Shown piece by piece: positions 54,252 to 63,426 of a DNA stretch of 64,000 nt. Source of the stretch: Roseiarcus sp963730555. GTDB taxonomy: Bacteria > Pseudomonadota > Alphaproteobacteria > Rhizobiales > Beijerinckiaceae. The position numbers and the translations under genes are program-made. Position 1 is the first letter of the stretch. Each line of letters starts with the position of its first letter. Below the pieces are notes generated by a model. The model saw nothing but the letters and a program-made list of their open reading frames with translations, ran no database searches and had not been told where the DNA came from. The DNA lies in contig CAVSSS010000011.1 of NCBI GenBank assembly GCA_963730555.1, forward strand, positions 62,001-126,000, in the 5' to 3' direction.

Positions 54252-55511
54252 TCAGGTCGGCCAGGTCATCTTGCAACCGCTCTCCTCGACCGTTCCAGCG
54301 ACGTCGGCGCCGTTGACGACCTTGGTGACCTTGAACAAGTCGTCCGGCGCAGAACCCTTGGCTTGCGCCTCGCCGACAAACAACGAGGCGAGCAGCTGGT
54401 TCTGGCCAGCGCGATAGAAGGCCGGATTCGGCCCGAGCGCGATCTCTGGCGGCAGGTGGAAATCCTGCAACGTTTTCGCCATGTCAACGGCCTTCAGCGA
54501 CTTGGCGCTATTTGCCGCGTGCGCGCAGGTCCAGGTCGAAACATAGCCGAACCAGGTGCGCGCCGTCGGCACGCGGCCGGTTCGCTTCTTCGTCGCCTCG
54601 ACGAATTCGGCGACATGGGGCACACCAGGTTGGTTCCAGTACCATTCCAGAACCCAGGTGCCGATGCGCGCCTCGGGCGGAAGGCCTTCGAGCGGCTCCA
54701 TCTCCTGCTGCGCGCCGGCGAGATGCACCTTGTTCTGCAGGCCGAACTGCACCGCCTGTTTCAGGGCGTTCAGCATGTCGTCGCCCTGGACCAGGAAGAT
54801 GATGACGTCGGGGTTCGCCGCCTGCGCCTTGATGAGATAAGAGGAGAAGTCAACGTTTCCGAGTGGAACCAGATCTCCGCCAACCCGTTCGCCGCCAAGC
54901 TTCGCAATCGCCTTGACCATGCCGGCCTCGAGCGTATGGCCAAAGGCGTAGTCGGGCGCGATGTAGTAAAACTTCTTGCCGTAATCTTTCACCAGCGCGC
55001 TGGCGACCGCATTCGCCTCCATCTGCGTCGTGTTGCAGACGCGAAATACGTTCCAGTGGCAGCTTGAGCCGGTGATCGCGTCGGTATGGCCGCCCGGTAC
55101 GATATGCAGGATGCTTTTTTCGTTCGACACCTGCGCCATGGCGAGAGCCAGGGCCGAGTTCACGTTGCCGAGCAGGAAGTCGACCTTGTCGCCTTCGATC
55201 AGCTTGCGCGCCTTCTGCACCGCCGTGCCGGCGTCGCCGCTCGACGAGTCCTCAACCAGGAGCTCGGCCGGTCGGCCGAGGATTCCGCCTTTGGCGTTGA
55301 TCTCGTCGAGCGCCATCTGGCAACCGACGAGCTCGTTCTTGCCCGGGCCCGCGTATGTGCCGGTCAGCGGATTGTCGAGGCCAATCTTGACCGCGTCGGC
55401 GGCGCGGGCGCGGATGACGAACGGGCTGGCGAATTGGGCGGCGGCAAGCGCGGCCCCCGATTTCACGAGTGTGCGGCGGCTCATGCCGGCGCGCCAATTG
55501 GACCTGGGCAA
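54252..55511 (-). CDS. Periplasmic amino acid/amide-binding protein, copy 2
   Basis: About 419-residue intact paralogue of copy 1. Tat-type leader MSRRTLVKSGAALAAAQFAS; mature protein begins VKIGLDNPLTGTYAGPGKN; later blocks such as LLGNVNSALALAMAQVSNEK and GKKFYYIAPDYAFGHTLEAG are nearly identical to those of copy 1. The start chosen is a TTG at 55511 with a GGGAG site 7 bases upstream; an ATG at 55484 begins the RR motif directly and is the alternative. It is the first gene of the importer cluster (two binding proteins, then livH, M, G, F), so the promoter should lie in 55512-55704. Confidence 0.9.
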   Translation of the reverse strand: MPRSNWRAGMSRRTLVKSGAALAAAQFASPFVIRARAADAVKIGLDNPLTGTYAGPGKNELVGCQMALDEINAKGGILGRPAELLVEDSSSGDAGTAVQKARKLIEGDKVDFLLGNVNSALALAMAQVSNEKSILHIVPGGHTDAITGSSCHWNVFRVCNTTQMEANAVASALVKDYGKKFYYIAPDYAFGHTLEAGMVKAIAKLGGERVGGDLVPLGNVDFSSYLIKAQAANPDVIIFLVQGDDMLNALKQAVQFGLQNKVHLAGAQQEMEPLEGLPPEARIGTWVLEWYWNQPGVPHVAEFVEATKKRTGRVPTARTWFGYVSTWTCAHAANSAKSLKAVDMAKTLQDFHLPPEIALGPNPAFYRAGQNQLLASLFVGEAQAKGSAPDDLFKVTKVVNGADVAGTVEESGCKMTWPT

Positions 55512-55674
55512 AGTTCTCTCCCTTATTCGGATTGTTTTCGTTTCGGCGGAGCGCAAGCGCTTAGCCTGACGATCCTGCAGGTTGACGATCGTACACCACT
55601 TTCGTCGATGCGCGCTTAGGCCGTCAAGCCAAGCAGCGCATCAGCGGGACTATCTAATAGTAGAATATCACAGT

Positions 55675-55686
55675 CTACGTACGTAG
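55675..55686. repeat. 12-bp perfect palindrome upstream of the importer cluster
   Basis: CTACGTACGTAG is a perfect palindrome in an AT-richer patch, about 165 bases before the start of binding protein copy 2 and just after the end of the exporter operon. It could be an operator; there is no direct support. Confidence 0.35.
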
Positions 55687-55704
55687 CAAGCTGCTTTGAG
55701 CAGA

Positions 55705-56889
55705 TCAACCGCCAAAGATCACCTTGCGGAAGCGGACGCTGGCGACGGTGAAATAGACAATTCCGATCGCGAGCATCGCCGCCAGAGGCCGCCAGACGAG
55801 GGTCAAGTCGGCGCCCCGGAACAGCACCGCCTGCGCGAACGAGACAAAGTGCGGCGTGGGGCTCACCGTCTGCATCAAATATTGCAGCCAGACCGGCATG
55901 CTCTCCATCGGCGTGCTGCTGCCTGAGAGCAATTGCGTGACGATCAGCACGGGCATGGCGAGGAGCCCGAACTGGCCCATCGTCGTCGCCAGCGTGCCAA
56001 GGAGAATGCCGAGCGCCGCCACGACGAGGGCATAGATCGCCGCCCCGAACAGGAAAAGAAGCAAAGACCCGTTGATCGGCGAGCCGATCCACCAGTGCAC
56101 AACGAATTGCAGCGACAGCATCGCTGCGACCAGGATGACGAGGCCATTGGCGATCATCTTGGCAAGCATGATCTCGGAGGGCACGACCGGCATCACCAGC
56201 AGGTGCTCGACCGTGCCCTGCTCACGTTCGCGGATCAGCGCGGCACCGGTAAGAATAACCGTCAGCATGGTGATCTGGTTGATGACCTGGGTCATCGCGG
56301 AGAACCACGCCGTCTTGAGGTTCGGATTGAACGCCGCGCGCACGACCAGATTGATCGGCGTCCCGGTCGAATCCTCACGTCCCGAAATGAACCGCTGCAC
56401 CTCGGTGGCGATGGCGTTGCGCAGAGAGCTGGCGCCGTTGCCGGCTTGGGCGATCGCAGTCGCGTCGACATTGATCTGGATGCCGGTCTTGCGCTGGGCG
56501 CGAACGTCGGCCTCGAAATTGGGCGGGATTTCGACGACGAACAGGAGCTTGCCCTGATCCATGATCGGATCGATTTCCGAGGCAGTAAGGTGCACGGGGG
56601 GCTGGAAGGTCGGCAACCGCAAGCCCTCGGCGATGCGCCGCGACAGGTCCGAGCCGTCTTCGTCGACGATGCCCACCGAAAGGTTGGTCGCTTCCGTCAC
56701 CGCGCCTGTGGCGACCGTGTTCACGGAAATGCTGAACGAATAGACGACCAGCAGCAACATCACCGGGTCCGCCCGGATGCTTCTCAGCTCCTTGATGACG
56801 AGGTGGAAGATGTTGACCACATGATCGACGAAGGTCAGCGGCTTGACTTCGACGAGATGCGGAGTTTTTGCGGAGGAGGACTCGGACAT
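55705..56889 (-). CDS. ABC-2 type transporter permease (YhhJ-like)
   Basis: 394-residue ABC-2 permease. One N-terminal helix (MLLLVVYSFSISVNTVATGA) is followed by a large periplasmic loop and then five helices, with the typical IREREQGTVEHLLVMPVVPSEIMLAKMIAN-type loop (INREQGT variant) before them and LLSGSSTPMESMPVWLQYLM after. This is the layout of YhhJ/YbhR permeases. The gene lies 1 base after the RbbA-type gene and is the last of a HlyD-ABC-permease operon for export of an unknown, probably hydrophobic or toxic, compound. Confidence 0.9.
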   Translation of the reverse strand: MSESSSAKTPHLVEVKPLTFVDHVVNIFHLVIKELRSIRADPVMLLLVVYSFSISVNTVATGAVTEATNLSVGIVDEDGSDLSRRIAEGLRLPTFQPPVHLTASEIDPIMDQGKLLFVVEIPPNFEADVRAQRKTGIQINVDATAIAQAGNGASSLRNAIATEVQRFISGREDSTGTPINLVVRAAFNPNLKTAWFSAMTQVINQITMLTVILTGAALIREREQGTVEHLLVMPVVPSEIMLAKMIANGLVILVAAMLSLQFVVHWWIGSPINGSLLLFLFGAAIYALVVAALGILLGTLATTMGQFGLLAMPVLIVTQLLSGSSTPMESMPVWLQYLMQTVSPTPHFVSFAQAVLFRGADLTLVWRPLAAMLAIGIVYFTVASVRFRKVIFGG

Positions 56890-56890
56890 T

Positions 56891-59629
56891 TCACGCCTCC
56901 TGCTTGCGGAGCAGCGCTAGCGACAGGGCAAGGAAGACAAGCGCGATCAGCGCGATCGCGGCAATGTCTTTCCACAGGCTGGCGATCCCGAGCGCTTTGG
57001 CGAACACGCCGACCGAGACCTGCTGGTACCAGGACGAGGGGAAGGAAAGGCCAATCACCCTCGCCCCGCCCGATAGCGAGGAGACCGGCGCGAGCATTCC
57101 TGAGAAATTGACCGCCGGCACAATCGAGAAAATCGCAGTTGCGAAAACTGCCGCGACCTGCGTCCGGGTGAAGGAGGAAATCAGAACGCCAAACCCCACG
57201 GTCGCGACGACATAGACGATCGTTCCCAGGAGCAGGACGAGGAACGGTCCCTTCGGCGGCACGTGGAAAAGGAAAATCGCGATCATGAGCAGGGCAAAGA
57301 AGGCGATCATCGAGACCGCGATATAGGGAAGCTGCTTGCCGATCAGGTACTCGAGTCGGGTGATTGGCGTCGAGCGGAAGTTGGCGATCGAGCCGGTCTC
57401 CTTCTCGCGCACGACCGCGATCGCCGACATGATCGCCGGAATCAGGCACAAGAGCAGCATGAAAATGCTGGGCACCATCGCGTTCACGCTGAGAAAGGCC
57501 TGATTGTAACGAAAGCGGGTCTGGATATCGTCGTCTGTCCAGGCGTTGGCGCTTCCCGCGCGACGCTGGCTCCTCTCCAATTCCTCGCCCTGCTTCCTGA
57601 CCACGCCTGTTACATAATTCTTCGACGTCTCGCCGCGGAACGTCATCGCGCCGTCGACGGTGGCGTCGACTTCCGGCGTGCGGTTGTTGAGAAGGTCGCG
57701 GCCGAATCCGGGCGGCACTTCGACCACGATCTGAGTGTTCCCGCTTCTGAGCCGTCTCTCGGCCTCGCCCGCCGACGTGATCGGCGGCTGGACCGAGAAA
57801 TAGCGCGAGCCCTCGAAGCCCTGAAGCAGTTCGCGGCTTTGCGGCGTGTCGTCCTGGTCGAACGCCGCCGTCTCTAAATTCTCGATGTCGAACGAGATTC
57901 CATAGCCGAAGGCGAACATGAGGATGATCGGGCCGAGCAGCGCGAAGGCCAAGCGGATCGGGTCGCGCAAAAGCTCGACCGTCTCGCGCCTCGCATAGGC
58001 CCATAACCGGCCAATCTTGAAGCGCCTCGGTCGCTCGCTCGCCTCGACTTCGACGGCCGCCGCCGCCGGCGCCTCGACCTTTTTCGACATGTCGATGCCC
58101 GCGGCTTCCGCGAGATAGCCGACGAAGCAGTCCTCGAGCGAGGCGCTGCCACGCTCTTTGACCAACTCCTGCGGGGCGCCGACAGCGAGCACCTTGCCGG
58201 CGTGCATGAGCGAGATCCGGTCGCAGCGGTCGGCCTCGTTCATGAAATGGGTGGTCACGAAGATCGTCACGCCGTCATCGCGCGAGAGGTCGATTAGCGT
58301 GCGCCAAAACGCGTCGCGCGCAATCGGGTCGACGCCCGAAGTCGGCTCATCGAGGATGAGAATCGAGGGCTCGTGCAGCACCGCGACGGCGAGCTGGAGG
58401 CGTTGCTTCATGCCGAGCGGCAGGCTGTCGGGACGCGAATTGACGACCGACTTCAGGTCGTAGCGATCGAGCAGCTCCTCAATTCGAGGGCCGATCTCCT
58501 CTTTCGGCAAATGATAGAGTTCCGCATGCAGCAGGAGGTTCTGCGCGACCGTCAATTCGCCGTAAAGCGAGAAGGCCTGCGTCATGTAGCCGACATTGCG
58601 CCGAGCCTGCATGTCATTCGAGCCCATCGGCTCGCCGAATAGCTTGCATGTCCCGCTTGTCGCCGGCAGGAAGCCGACGAGCATTTTCATGGTGGTCGAT
58701 TTCCCGCATCCATTCGAGCCGAGGAAGCCGAAGATCTCGCCGCGGGGAATCCTGAAGCTGACATGGTCGACCGCGACGAAATCGCCAAACCGGCGCGTGA
58801 GTCCCTCCGCTTCGATCGCCGGGGTCTCATCCGGCGAGGCGACGCGCGGACGCACGACCACTTTCTTGTGCAGAGCGCGCTTGGCCTCGGGCATCATGGC
58901 GATGAAGGCTTCGTCGAGGTTGGGCTCGCCCGTCTTAGCTAAGAGCTCCTTCAGCGTGCCGGTGGCGATAATCTTTCCGTCGTCCATCGCCATCAGCCAG
59001 TCGAAGCGCTCCGCTTCGTCCATGTAGGCGGTGGCGACAATGACGCTCATCTGCGGCCGGCGCGCGCGGATCGTGTTGATGAGGTCCCAGAACTGGCCGC
59101 GCGACAGCGGATCGACGCCGGTGGTCGGCTCGTCGAGGATGAGAAGGTCCGGGTCGTTGATAAGAGCGCAGCAGAGGCTCAGCTTCTGCTTCATGCCGCC
59201 GGAAAGCTTGCCGGCAGGACGCGCTTCGAACTTCTCCAGGCTCGTCGCCGTAAGGAGCTCGTTGATCTTGGAGCGACGCTCCGTCGCGGACAATCCGAAC
59301 AATCGGCCAAAGAAATCGATGTTCTCAAACACGGAGAGCGTCGGGTAGAGGTTGCGGCCGAGGCCCTGCGGCATATAGGCGATGCGGCCGCGGATGTCCC
59401 GCAATGTCTCCTTGTTGGCGATGGTCTTGTCGAAGACGACGACCTCGCCGCTCTGAATTATCTTCACCCCCGCGATGAGCCCCAGCAACGTGGATTTGCC
59501 AACGCCGTCCGGGCCAATGACGCCAACCATGATGCGAGCGGGAATGTCGATGCTGACGTCGTCGAGCGAAACCGTCGCGCCATAGCGGTGCGAGACGGCC
59601 TTGACCCGGACGACGGGCTCGCCAGTCAT
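56891..59629 (-). CDS. rbbA: RbbA/YhiH-type ABC transporter: two ATPase domains fused to a permease
   Basis: 912-residue fusion. First ATPase: Walker A VIGPDGVGKSTLLGLIAGV, signature KLSGGMKQKLSLCCAL, Walker B LLILDEPTTGVDPLSRGQ. Second ATPase: Walker A FLGSNGCGKSTTMKMLVGF, a divergent signature (SLPLGMKQRLQLAVAVL) and Walker B ILILDEPTSGVDPIARDA. From about residue 590 an ABC-2 permease domain follows (FALLGPIILMFAFGYGISF and further helices, REKETGSIANFRSTPITRLE loop). The start MTGEPVVRVKAVSHRYG at 59629 overlaps the HlyD stop by 4 bases; the longer frame to 59779 is inside that gene. The order HlyD-RbbA-YhhJ equals the E. coli yhiI-rbbA-yhhJ set. Confidence 0.93.
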   Translation of the reverse strand: MTGEPVVRVKAVSHRYGATVSLDDVSIDIPARIMVGVIGPDGVGKSTLLGLIAGVKIIQSGEVVVFDKTIANKETLRDIRGRIAYMPQGLGRNLYPTLSVFENIDFFGRLFGLSATERRSKINELLTATSLEKFEARPAGKLSGGMKQKLSLCCALINDPDLLILDEPTTGVDPLSRGQFWDLINTIRARRPQMSVIVATAYMDEAERFDWLMAMDDGKIIATGTLKELLAKTGEPNLDEAFIAMMPEAKRALHKKVVVRPRVASPDETPAIEAEGLTRRFGDFVAVDHVSFRIPRGEIFGFLGSNGCGKSTTMKMLVGFLPATSGTCKLFGEPMGSNDMQARRNVGYMTQAFSLYGELTVAQNLLLHAELYHLPKEEIGPRIEELLDRYDLKSVVNSRPDSLPLGMKQRLQLAVAVLHEPSILILDEPTSGVDPIARDAFWRTLIDLSRDDGVTIFVTTHFMNEADRCDRISLMHAGKVLAVGAPQELVKERGSASLEDCFVGYLAEAAGIDMSKKVEAPAAAAVEVEASERPRRFKIGRLWAYARRETVELLRDPIRLAFALLGPIILMFAFGYGISFDIENLETAAFDQDDTPQSRELLQGFEGSRYFSVQPPITSAGEAERRLRSGNTQIVVEVPPGFGRDLLNNRTPEVDATVDGAMTFRGETSKNYVTGVVRKQGEELERSQRRAGSANAWTDDDIQTRFRYNQAFLSVNAMVPSIFMLLLCLIPAIMSAIAVVREKETGSIANFRSTPITRLEYLIGKQLPYIAVSMIAFFALLMIAIFLFHVPPKGPFLVLLLGTIVYVVATVGFGVLISSFTRTQVAAVFATAIFSIVPAVNFSGMLAPVSSLSGGARVIGLSFPSSWYQQVSVGVFAKALGIASLWKDIAAIALIALVFLALSLALLRKQEA

Positions 59630-60795
59630 TTTGCGTCGGGCGTCTTGGTGTCGGCGGCGTTGTTGTCGGGAGTCTTCGCGGGCGCCGTCGCCTGAGGCGC
59701 GGCGGCATCGGCTGCGGGCGCCGCAGTGGTTTTGTCCGCCGGCGGCTGCGGCAGTTTGACCTGAAGGTCGGCAGGCCACTCTAAGTCTGCCTTGGTGCGG
59801 ACGAAGCCCAAGCCCCGGACGCCCGTCTTCACCCGGGTGTAGAACTGCTGAAGCACCTGCGCATCGATCTTGAGCTTGACGCGGAACATGAGCTTCGCGC
59901 GTTCGTCGGTAGTCTCGACGGTTTTCGGCGTGAATTGAGCGTCAGCCGCAACAAAACTGACGCTCGCCGGAATGACGTAGTCTGGGACGGGATCGAGGAT
60001 GATGCGCGCCTCGTCGCCAACCGCCAGCCGGCCGGCGTCAGCCGCCGGCAGGAAGATCGTCATATAAACGTCGGTCAAGTCGAGGATCGTTACGATTGGC
60101 GCGCCCGCCGCGACGACCTCGCCGGCCCGCGCAAGCTGGTACTGCACCCGGCCCATTCTTGGCGAGACGAGCGTCAGATCGTCGATGATCGATTGGACGC
60201 GGTCGACCTCGGCTTCCGAGTTCGCAATCTGTGAAAGGGCCTGATCGCGCTGCGAGGTGAAGCTTTGCACCGTGGCAACTGCAGAATCCAAGTTACGCTT
60301 GCGCTGCTCAAAAGTCTGCTTAGTGATATGGCCGCTCTTGATCAGCTCCTGGCCGCGCTGGAAGTCCGATTTGGCAAATTCGAGCGCGCTCTGACGGGAG
60401 GCGATTTCCGCTTCCGCCGCCGCGAGCGCGTCATTGGCTTTCTTTACGTTCGCGTTGGCGGCGCGCAACTGCGCCTCGTATTCCGGCGAGGTCAGTTTCG
60501 CAATCACCTGCCCCTGCGTGACGCTTGATCCTTCCTCTACAGTCACTTCCGCGAGGCGTCCAGCGTATTTCGAAGAGACGTCGACCTGTGTCGCCTCAAG
60601 GCGTCCGTTCGACTTGACGATGCCGTCGGGCAGGGTCTGCGCTCGCAGGCGGGCGATCAGGTTCCGGATGATGCCCTGAGCACGGGCCGGCGGCGTCAAT
60701 GAAATGCCGCGCTTCGGGTCCACGCTCACTGCGAGCGCGCACGCCCCGACGCCCAACAGAAGGGCCGAGGCGGCGACGCGCCAACGAAAGCTCAT
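59626..60795 (-). CDS. HlyD-family periplasmic adaptor (YhiI-like)
   Basis: 389-residue membrane-fusion protein. N-terminal anchor VAASALLLGVGACALAV; lipoyl/barrel-sandwich halves VDVSSKYAGRLAEVTVEEGS and VSPRMGRVQYQLARAGEVVA; between them a long coiled-coil hairpin (about residues 105-185, rich in Ala, Lys, Glu and Gln). The Pro/Ala/Asp-rich C-terminus is unusual but common in this group. The start MSFRWRVAASAL at 60795 is chosen over 60810. It is the first gene of the exporter operon and overlaps rbbA by 4 bases. Confidence 0.9.
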   Translation of the reverse strand: MSFRWRVAASALLLGVGACALAVSVDPKRGISLTPPARAQGIIRNLIARLRAQTLPDGIVKSNGRLEATQVDVSSKYAGRLAEVTVEEGSSVTQGQVIAKLTSPEYEAQLRAANANVKKANDALAAAEAEIASRQSALEFAKSDFQRGQELIKSGHITKQTFEQRKRNLDSAVATVQSFTSQRDQALSQIANSEAEVDRVQSIIDDLTLVSPRMGRVQYQLARAGEVVAAGAPIVTILDLTDVYMTIFLPAADAGRLAVGDEARIILDPVPDYVIPASVSFVAADAQFTPKTVETTDERAKLMFRVKLKIDAQVLQQFYTRVKTGVRGLGFVRTKADLEWPADLQVKLPQPPADKTTAAPAADAAAPQATAPAKTPDNNAADTKTPDAK

Positions 60796-60988
60796 GGGTC
60801 TCCTCCGCACGTCGTCGTACCTGGCCTCTCGCCAGCGGGACCCGAAATCTCAGAGCGCGACAAGCGCTTTTTCCAAAGCGCGCGGCGACGGCAAATCTAA
60901 GCCTTTTAGCCGCCGCTCTTAATCCAAGCCACCCGCCGCTTTACTAGGCAAGCGCGTCCATGATGTAAAGGACGCACAGGAGGAAAGA

Positions 60989-61831
60989 ATGGCTGCGGGG
61001 AAAAGTTTGAACAAGGCCAAAAAGACTGACAACGGGAAAAACTCGGACAGCCCGGCGAAGCTCAGCGCCAAGAGTTACGAGCGCGAACTCGGCAAGCTGC
61101 ATGGCGAACTGGTCAAGCTTCAGCTTTGGGTCGTGGCGAAAGGACTCAAAGTCGTGGTCGTGTTCGAGGGCCGCGATGGCGCCGGCAAGGGCGGGGTCAT
61201 CAAGGCGATCACCGAGCGGGTCAGCCCACGCGTCTATCGTGTTGTCGCGTTACCGGCGCCGACCGAACGTGAGAAGTCGCAGATGTACGTCCAGCGCTAC
61301 ATGCGGCATCTGCCCGCCGCCGGCGAGATCGTCATCTTCGACCGCAGCTGGTACAACCGCGCGGGCGTCGAGCGGGTGATGGAATTCTCGACGATGGATC
61401 AAGTGAAGCGGTTTCTCCAGCTGACGCCAGCGGTCGAGAAAGCGATGGTCAATTCCGGCATCCAGCTGATCAAATATTGGCTGGAAGTAAGCCCAGAGGA
61501 GCAGACGCGCCGGCTCGAGGGGCGGATCGACGATCCGCGCAAGATCTGGAAACTGTCGCCGATGGATTTGAAGTCCTATAGCCGCTGGTACGACTATTCG
61601 CGAGCGCGCGACGACATGTTCAAGGCCACCGACACGTCCTGGGCGCGTTGGCATGCCGTGCGCTCCGACGACAAGCGGCAGGCGCGGCTGAACGTGATCT
61701 CCCACCTCTTGAAGCAGATCCCATACAGAGAGCTGCCGCGCGACAAGCCCACGTTGCCGAAGCGGCAGAAGGCTCACGGCTATGTCGAGCCCGATTACCC
61801 TTATAAGCTCGTCCCTGAGCTGAATTGGTGA
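60989..61831 (+). CDS. ppk2: Polyphosphate kinase 2
   Basis: 280-residue PPK2 (class I, single domain) that transfers phosphate between polyphosphate and nucleotides. Walker A is VVFEGRDGAGKGGVIKAI, the lid region is TEREKSQMYVQRYMRHLP and Walker B is GEIVIFDRSWYNRAGVERVM. The tail RQKAHGYVEPDYPYKLVPEL is typical. An AGGAGGAAAG ribosome site lies just before the ATG. Polyphosphate metabolism fits stress or energy storage. The frame is intact and the gene is single, divergent from the HlyD operon. Confidence 0.95.
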   Translation: MAAGKSLNKAKKTDNGKNSDSPAKLSAKSYERELGKLHGELVKLQLWVVAKGLKVVVVFEGRDGAGKGGVIKAITERVSPRVYRVVALPAPTEREKSQMYVQRYMRHLPAAGEIVIFDRSWYNRAGVERVMEFSTMDQVKRFLQLTPAVEKAMVNSGIQLIKYWLEVSPEEQTRRLEGRIDDPRKIWKLSPMDLKSYSRWYDYSRARDDMFKATDTSWARWHAVRSDDKRQARLNVISHLLKQIPYRELPRDKPTLPKRQKAHGYVEPDYPYKLVPELNW

Positions 61832-61981
61832 GGAGAGTCGGGATGCTTGGATCGGCGCCCGCCCAGGAGAATGATTTGCTCTTGGCTGATTATCACATAA
61901 CTGACATGTTATCACTTAGAACCAAGGGCGCAAATCTTGAGCGCGGAACTAAATGGGGTCCCAACGCACTGAAAACATTAG

Positions 61982-62017
61982 GGCGCGCCGGTAAAATGGC
62001 GGTTGGGCCGGCGCGCC
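61982..62017. terminator. GC-rich hairpin between convergent ppk2 and csaA
   Basis: GGCGCGCCGG at 61982-61991 pairs perfectly with CCGGCGCGCC at 62008-62017 around a 16-base loop. It lies in the 250-base gap between the convergent genes ppk2 and csaA and contains no T run, so termination is inferred from position. The rest of the gap has two TTATCAC direct repeats near 61890-61915 and no gene. Confidence 0.5.
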
Positions 62018-62081
62018 GTCGGTCTCCCGAGGTGGCTCTTCGCGTTTTACAGACGGCCAATTCCGCCAGCGCCTCGACGCG

Positions 62082-62420
62082 CTAGAAAACCTGTTCCCCG
62101 AGCGCGACCTCCGCGAGCGGCGACAGCAGGATGACCTCGGAGCGCATATTCTTGGCGCCGAGAATGAGCACTTCGGAATGAAAGCCGGCAATGTTGCGCG
62201 GCGGCATGTTGACGACGCACACGACCAGGCGGCCGACAAGCTCGGCCTCCGAATAGCTCGTGATCTGCGCGCTCGACCATTTCTTGCCAAGCGCGCCGAA
62301 GTCGACCTCGACCTTGTAGGAAGGGTTGCGCGCGCGCTCGAACGGCTTGACCGTAAGAATGCGGCCAATGCGCATGTCGACCTTGGCGAAGTCGTCGTAG
62401 ACGATCGGCGGCTTGTCCAT
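62082..62420 (-). CDS. csaA: tRNA-binding domain protein (CsaA)
   Basis: 112-residue single tRNA_bind (OB-fold) protein, like CsaA or the C-terminal domain of methionyl-tRNA synthetase. Motifs: DFAKVDMRIGRILTVKPFE, YKVEVDFGALGKKWSSAQIT, GRLVVCVVNMPPRNIAGFHS and VLILGAKNMRSEVILLSPL. CsaA is known as an export-related chaperone with tRNA-binding ability. The ATG at 62420 overlaps the stop of the upstream HAD gene (ATGA), so the two are coupled. The longer frame to 62555 runs inside that gene and is not used. Confidence 0.92.
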   Translation of the reverse strand: MDKPPIVYDDFAKVDMRIGRILTVKPFERARNPSYKVEVDFGALGKKWSSAQITSYSEAELVGRLVVCVVNMPPRNIAGFHSEVLILGAKNMRSEVILLSPLAEVALGEQVF

Positions 62421-63184
62421 CAGGCCTTCAGCGCTTCCTGATGCGCCTTGACGAAGCCGGCCAAGCTCTCGAAGCGGAAGTCGTACTTGGGCGTTTTGGA
62501 GAGAGCCATGGTCGCGCCGGAGCCCTCCTGGCCGTGGCGCCGATGAATCCAGCACGACGTGAGCCCGTGCTCGTTCGCCGGCCCATGGTCATGGAACAGG
62601 CTCTCGGCCGTGTGCAGGATCTCACTCTTTTCAATCCCAAGCGTCTTGAGCTTGGCGAGCATGTAGTCGAAATTGCGGGCGGACGGCTTGTAGGAGCCGC
62701 AGTCCTCGGCGGTGTAGACGGCGTCGAAATCGACCCCGAGCTTTTCGTTGCTGAAGGAAAAGCTCTCGTTGTCCACATTCGACAGGATGGCCAGCTTGTA
62801 GTGCCGCCTCAGGTGCTGAAGCGAGGCGGCAGTATCGGCGAAGGCCGGCCAGTTCCGGATTGACTGGCCGTAAGTCGCGCAATCGCTCCACTTGACCGCG
62901 ACGCCCCATTCCTCCGCCAGGCGGCGATAAACGACCGCAAGCAGGTCGCGGTAAAGCTTGGCGGGCGTCTGAACTTGCTGCGAGGATTCGTGGCGCGCAT
63001 GCGCTTCGAGAATTTCATCGCGGGTAAGCGCCCGCGACACTTTGCTTGTCAAAGGCTGGAGCGCCTCGATCATCCCCAATTCCCAGTCGATCAGGGTGCC
63101 GTAGCAATCGAAGGTCAGCGCCTTAAAGTCGGTGAGCCTCGCCGCCGACATTGCGCTCGATGCTGACGAAATGGAGGACGTCAT
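62420..63184 (-). CDS. Haloacid dehalogenase type II (HAD superfamily)
   Basis: About 254-residue L-2-haloacid dehalogenase-type HAD enzyme. Motif I nucleophile Asp: ALTFDCYGTLIDWELGM; motif II Ser: LAILSNVDNESFSFSNEKLG; motif III Lys: GSYKPSARNFDYMLAKL; motif IV: FHDHGPANEHGLTSCWI. The ATG at 63184 is only 8 bases from the tRNA-Ala gene; an internal ATG at 63151 (MSAARLTDFKALTF) is an alternative start close to the conserved region. Reading further upstream would translate the tRNA and is an artefact. The real substrate is unknown; many members act on phosphates or haloacids. Confidence 0.88.
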   Translation of the reverse strand: MTSSISSASSAMSAARLTDFKALTFDCYGTLIDWELGMIEALQPLTSKVSRALTRDEILEAHARHESSQQVQTPAKLYRDLLAVVYRRLAEEWGVAVKWSDCATYGQSIRNWPAFADTAASLQHLRRHYKLAILSNVDNESFSFSNEKLGVDFDAVYTAEDCGSYKPSARNFDYMLAKLKTLGIEKSEILHTAESLFHDHGPANEHGLTSCWIHRRHGQEGSGATMALSKTPKYDFRFESLAGFVKAHQEALKA

Positions 63185-63190
63185 TGGATG

Positions 63191-63268
<78 letters not shown>

Positions 63269-63426
63269 GTTCTTCAAAATGCCGCGGCTTCGATTGGGGC
63301 GAAGCGCGCTTCCTTCCGAGGGCGAGGGGTATAACCGCAAAATTGCCGCGCCCACAAGGGCCGCGCGCTAAAAAAGCCGCGGCCCGCGCCAACACTTTGC
63401 GACGGGCAGCCAAATTCCCGCGCTGC

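Noticed and set aside
61825..62085. 86-codon plus-strand frame after ppk2
   Set aside because: It crosses the GC hairpin and the end of csaA and has no recognisable protein features.
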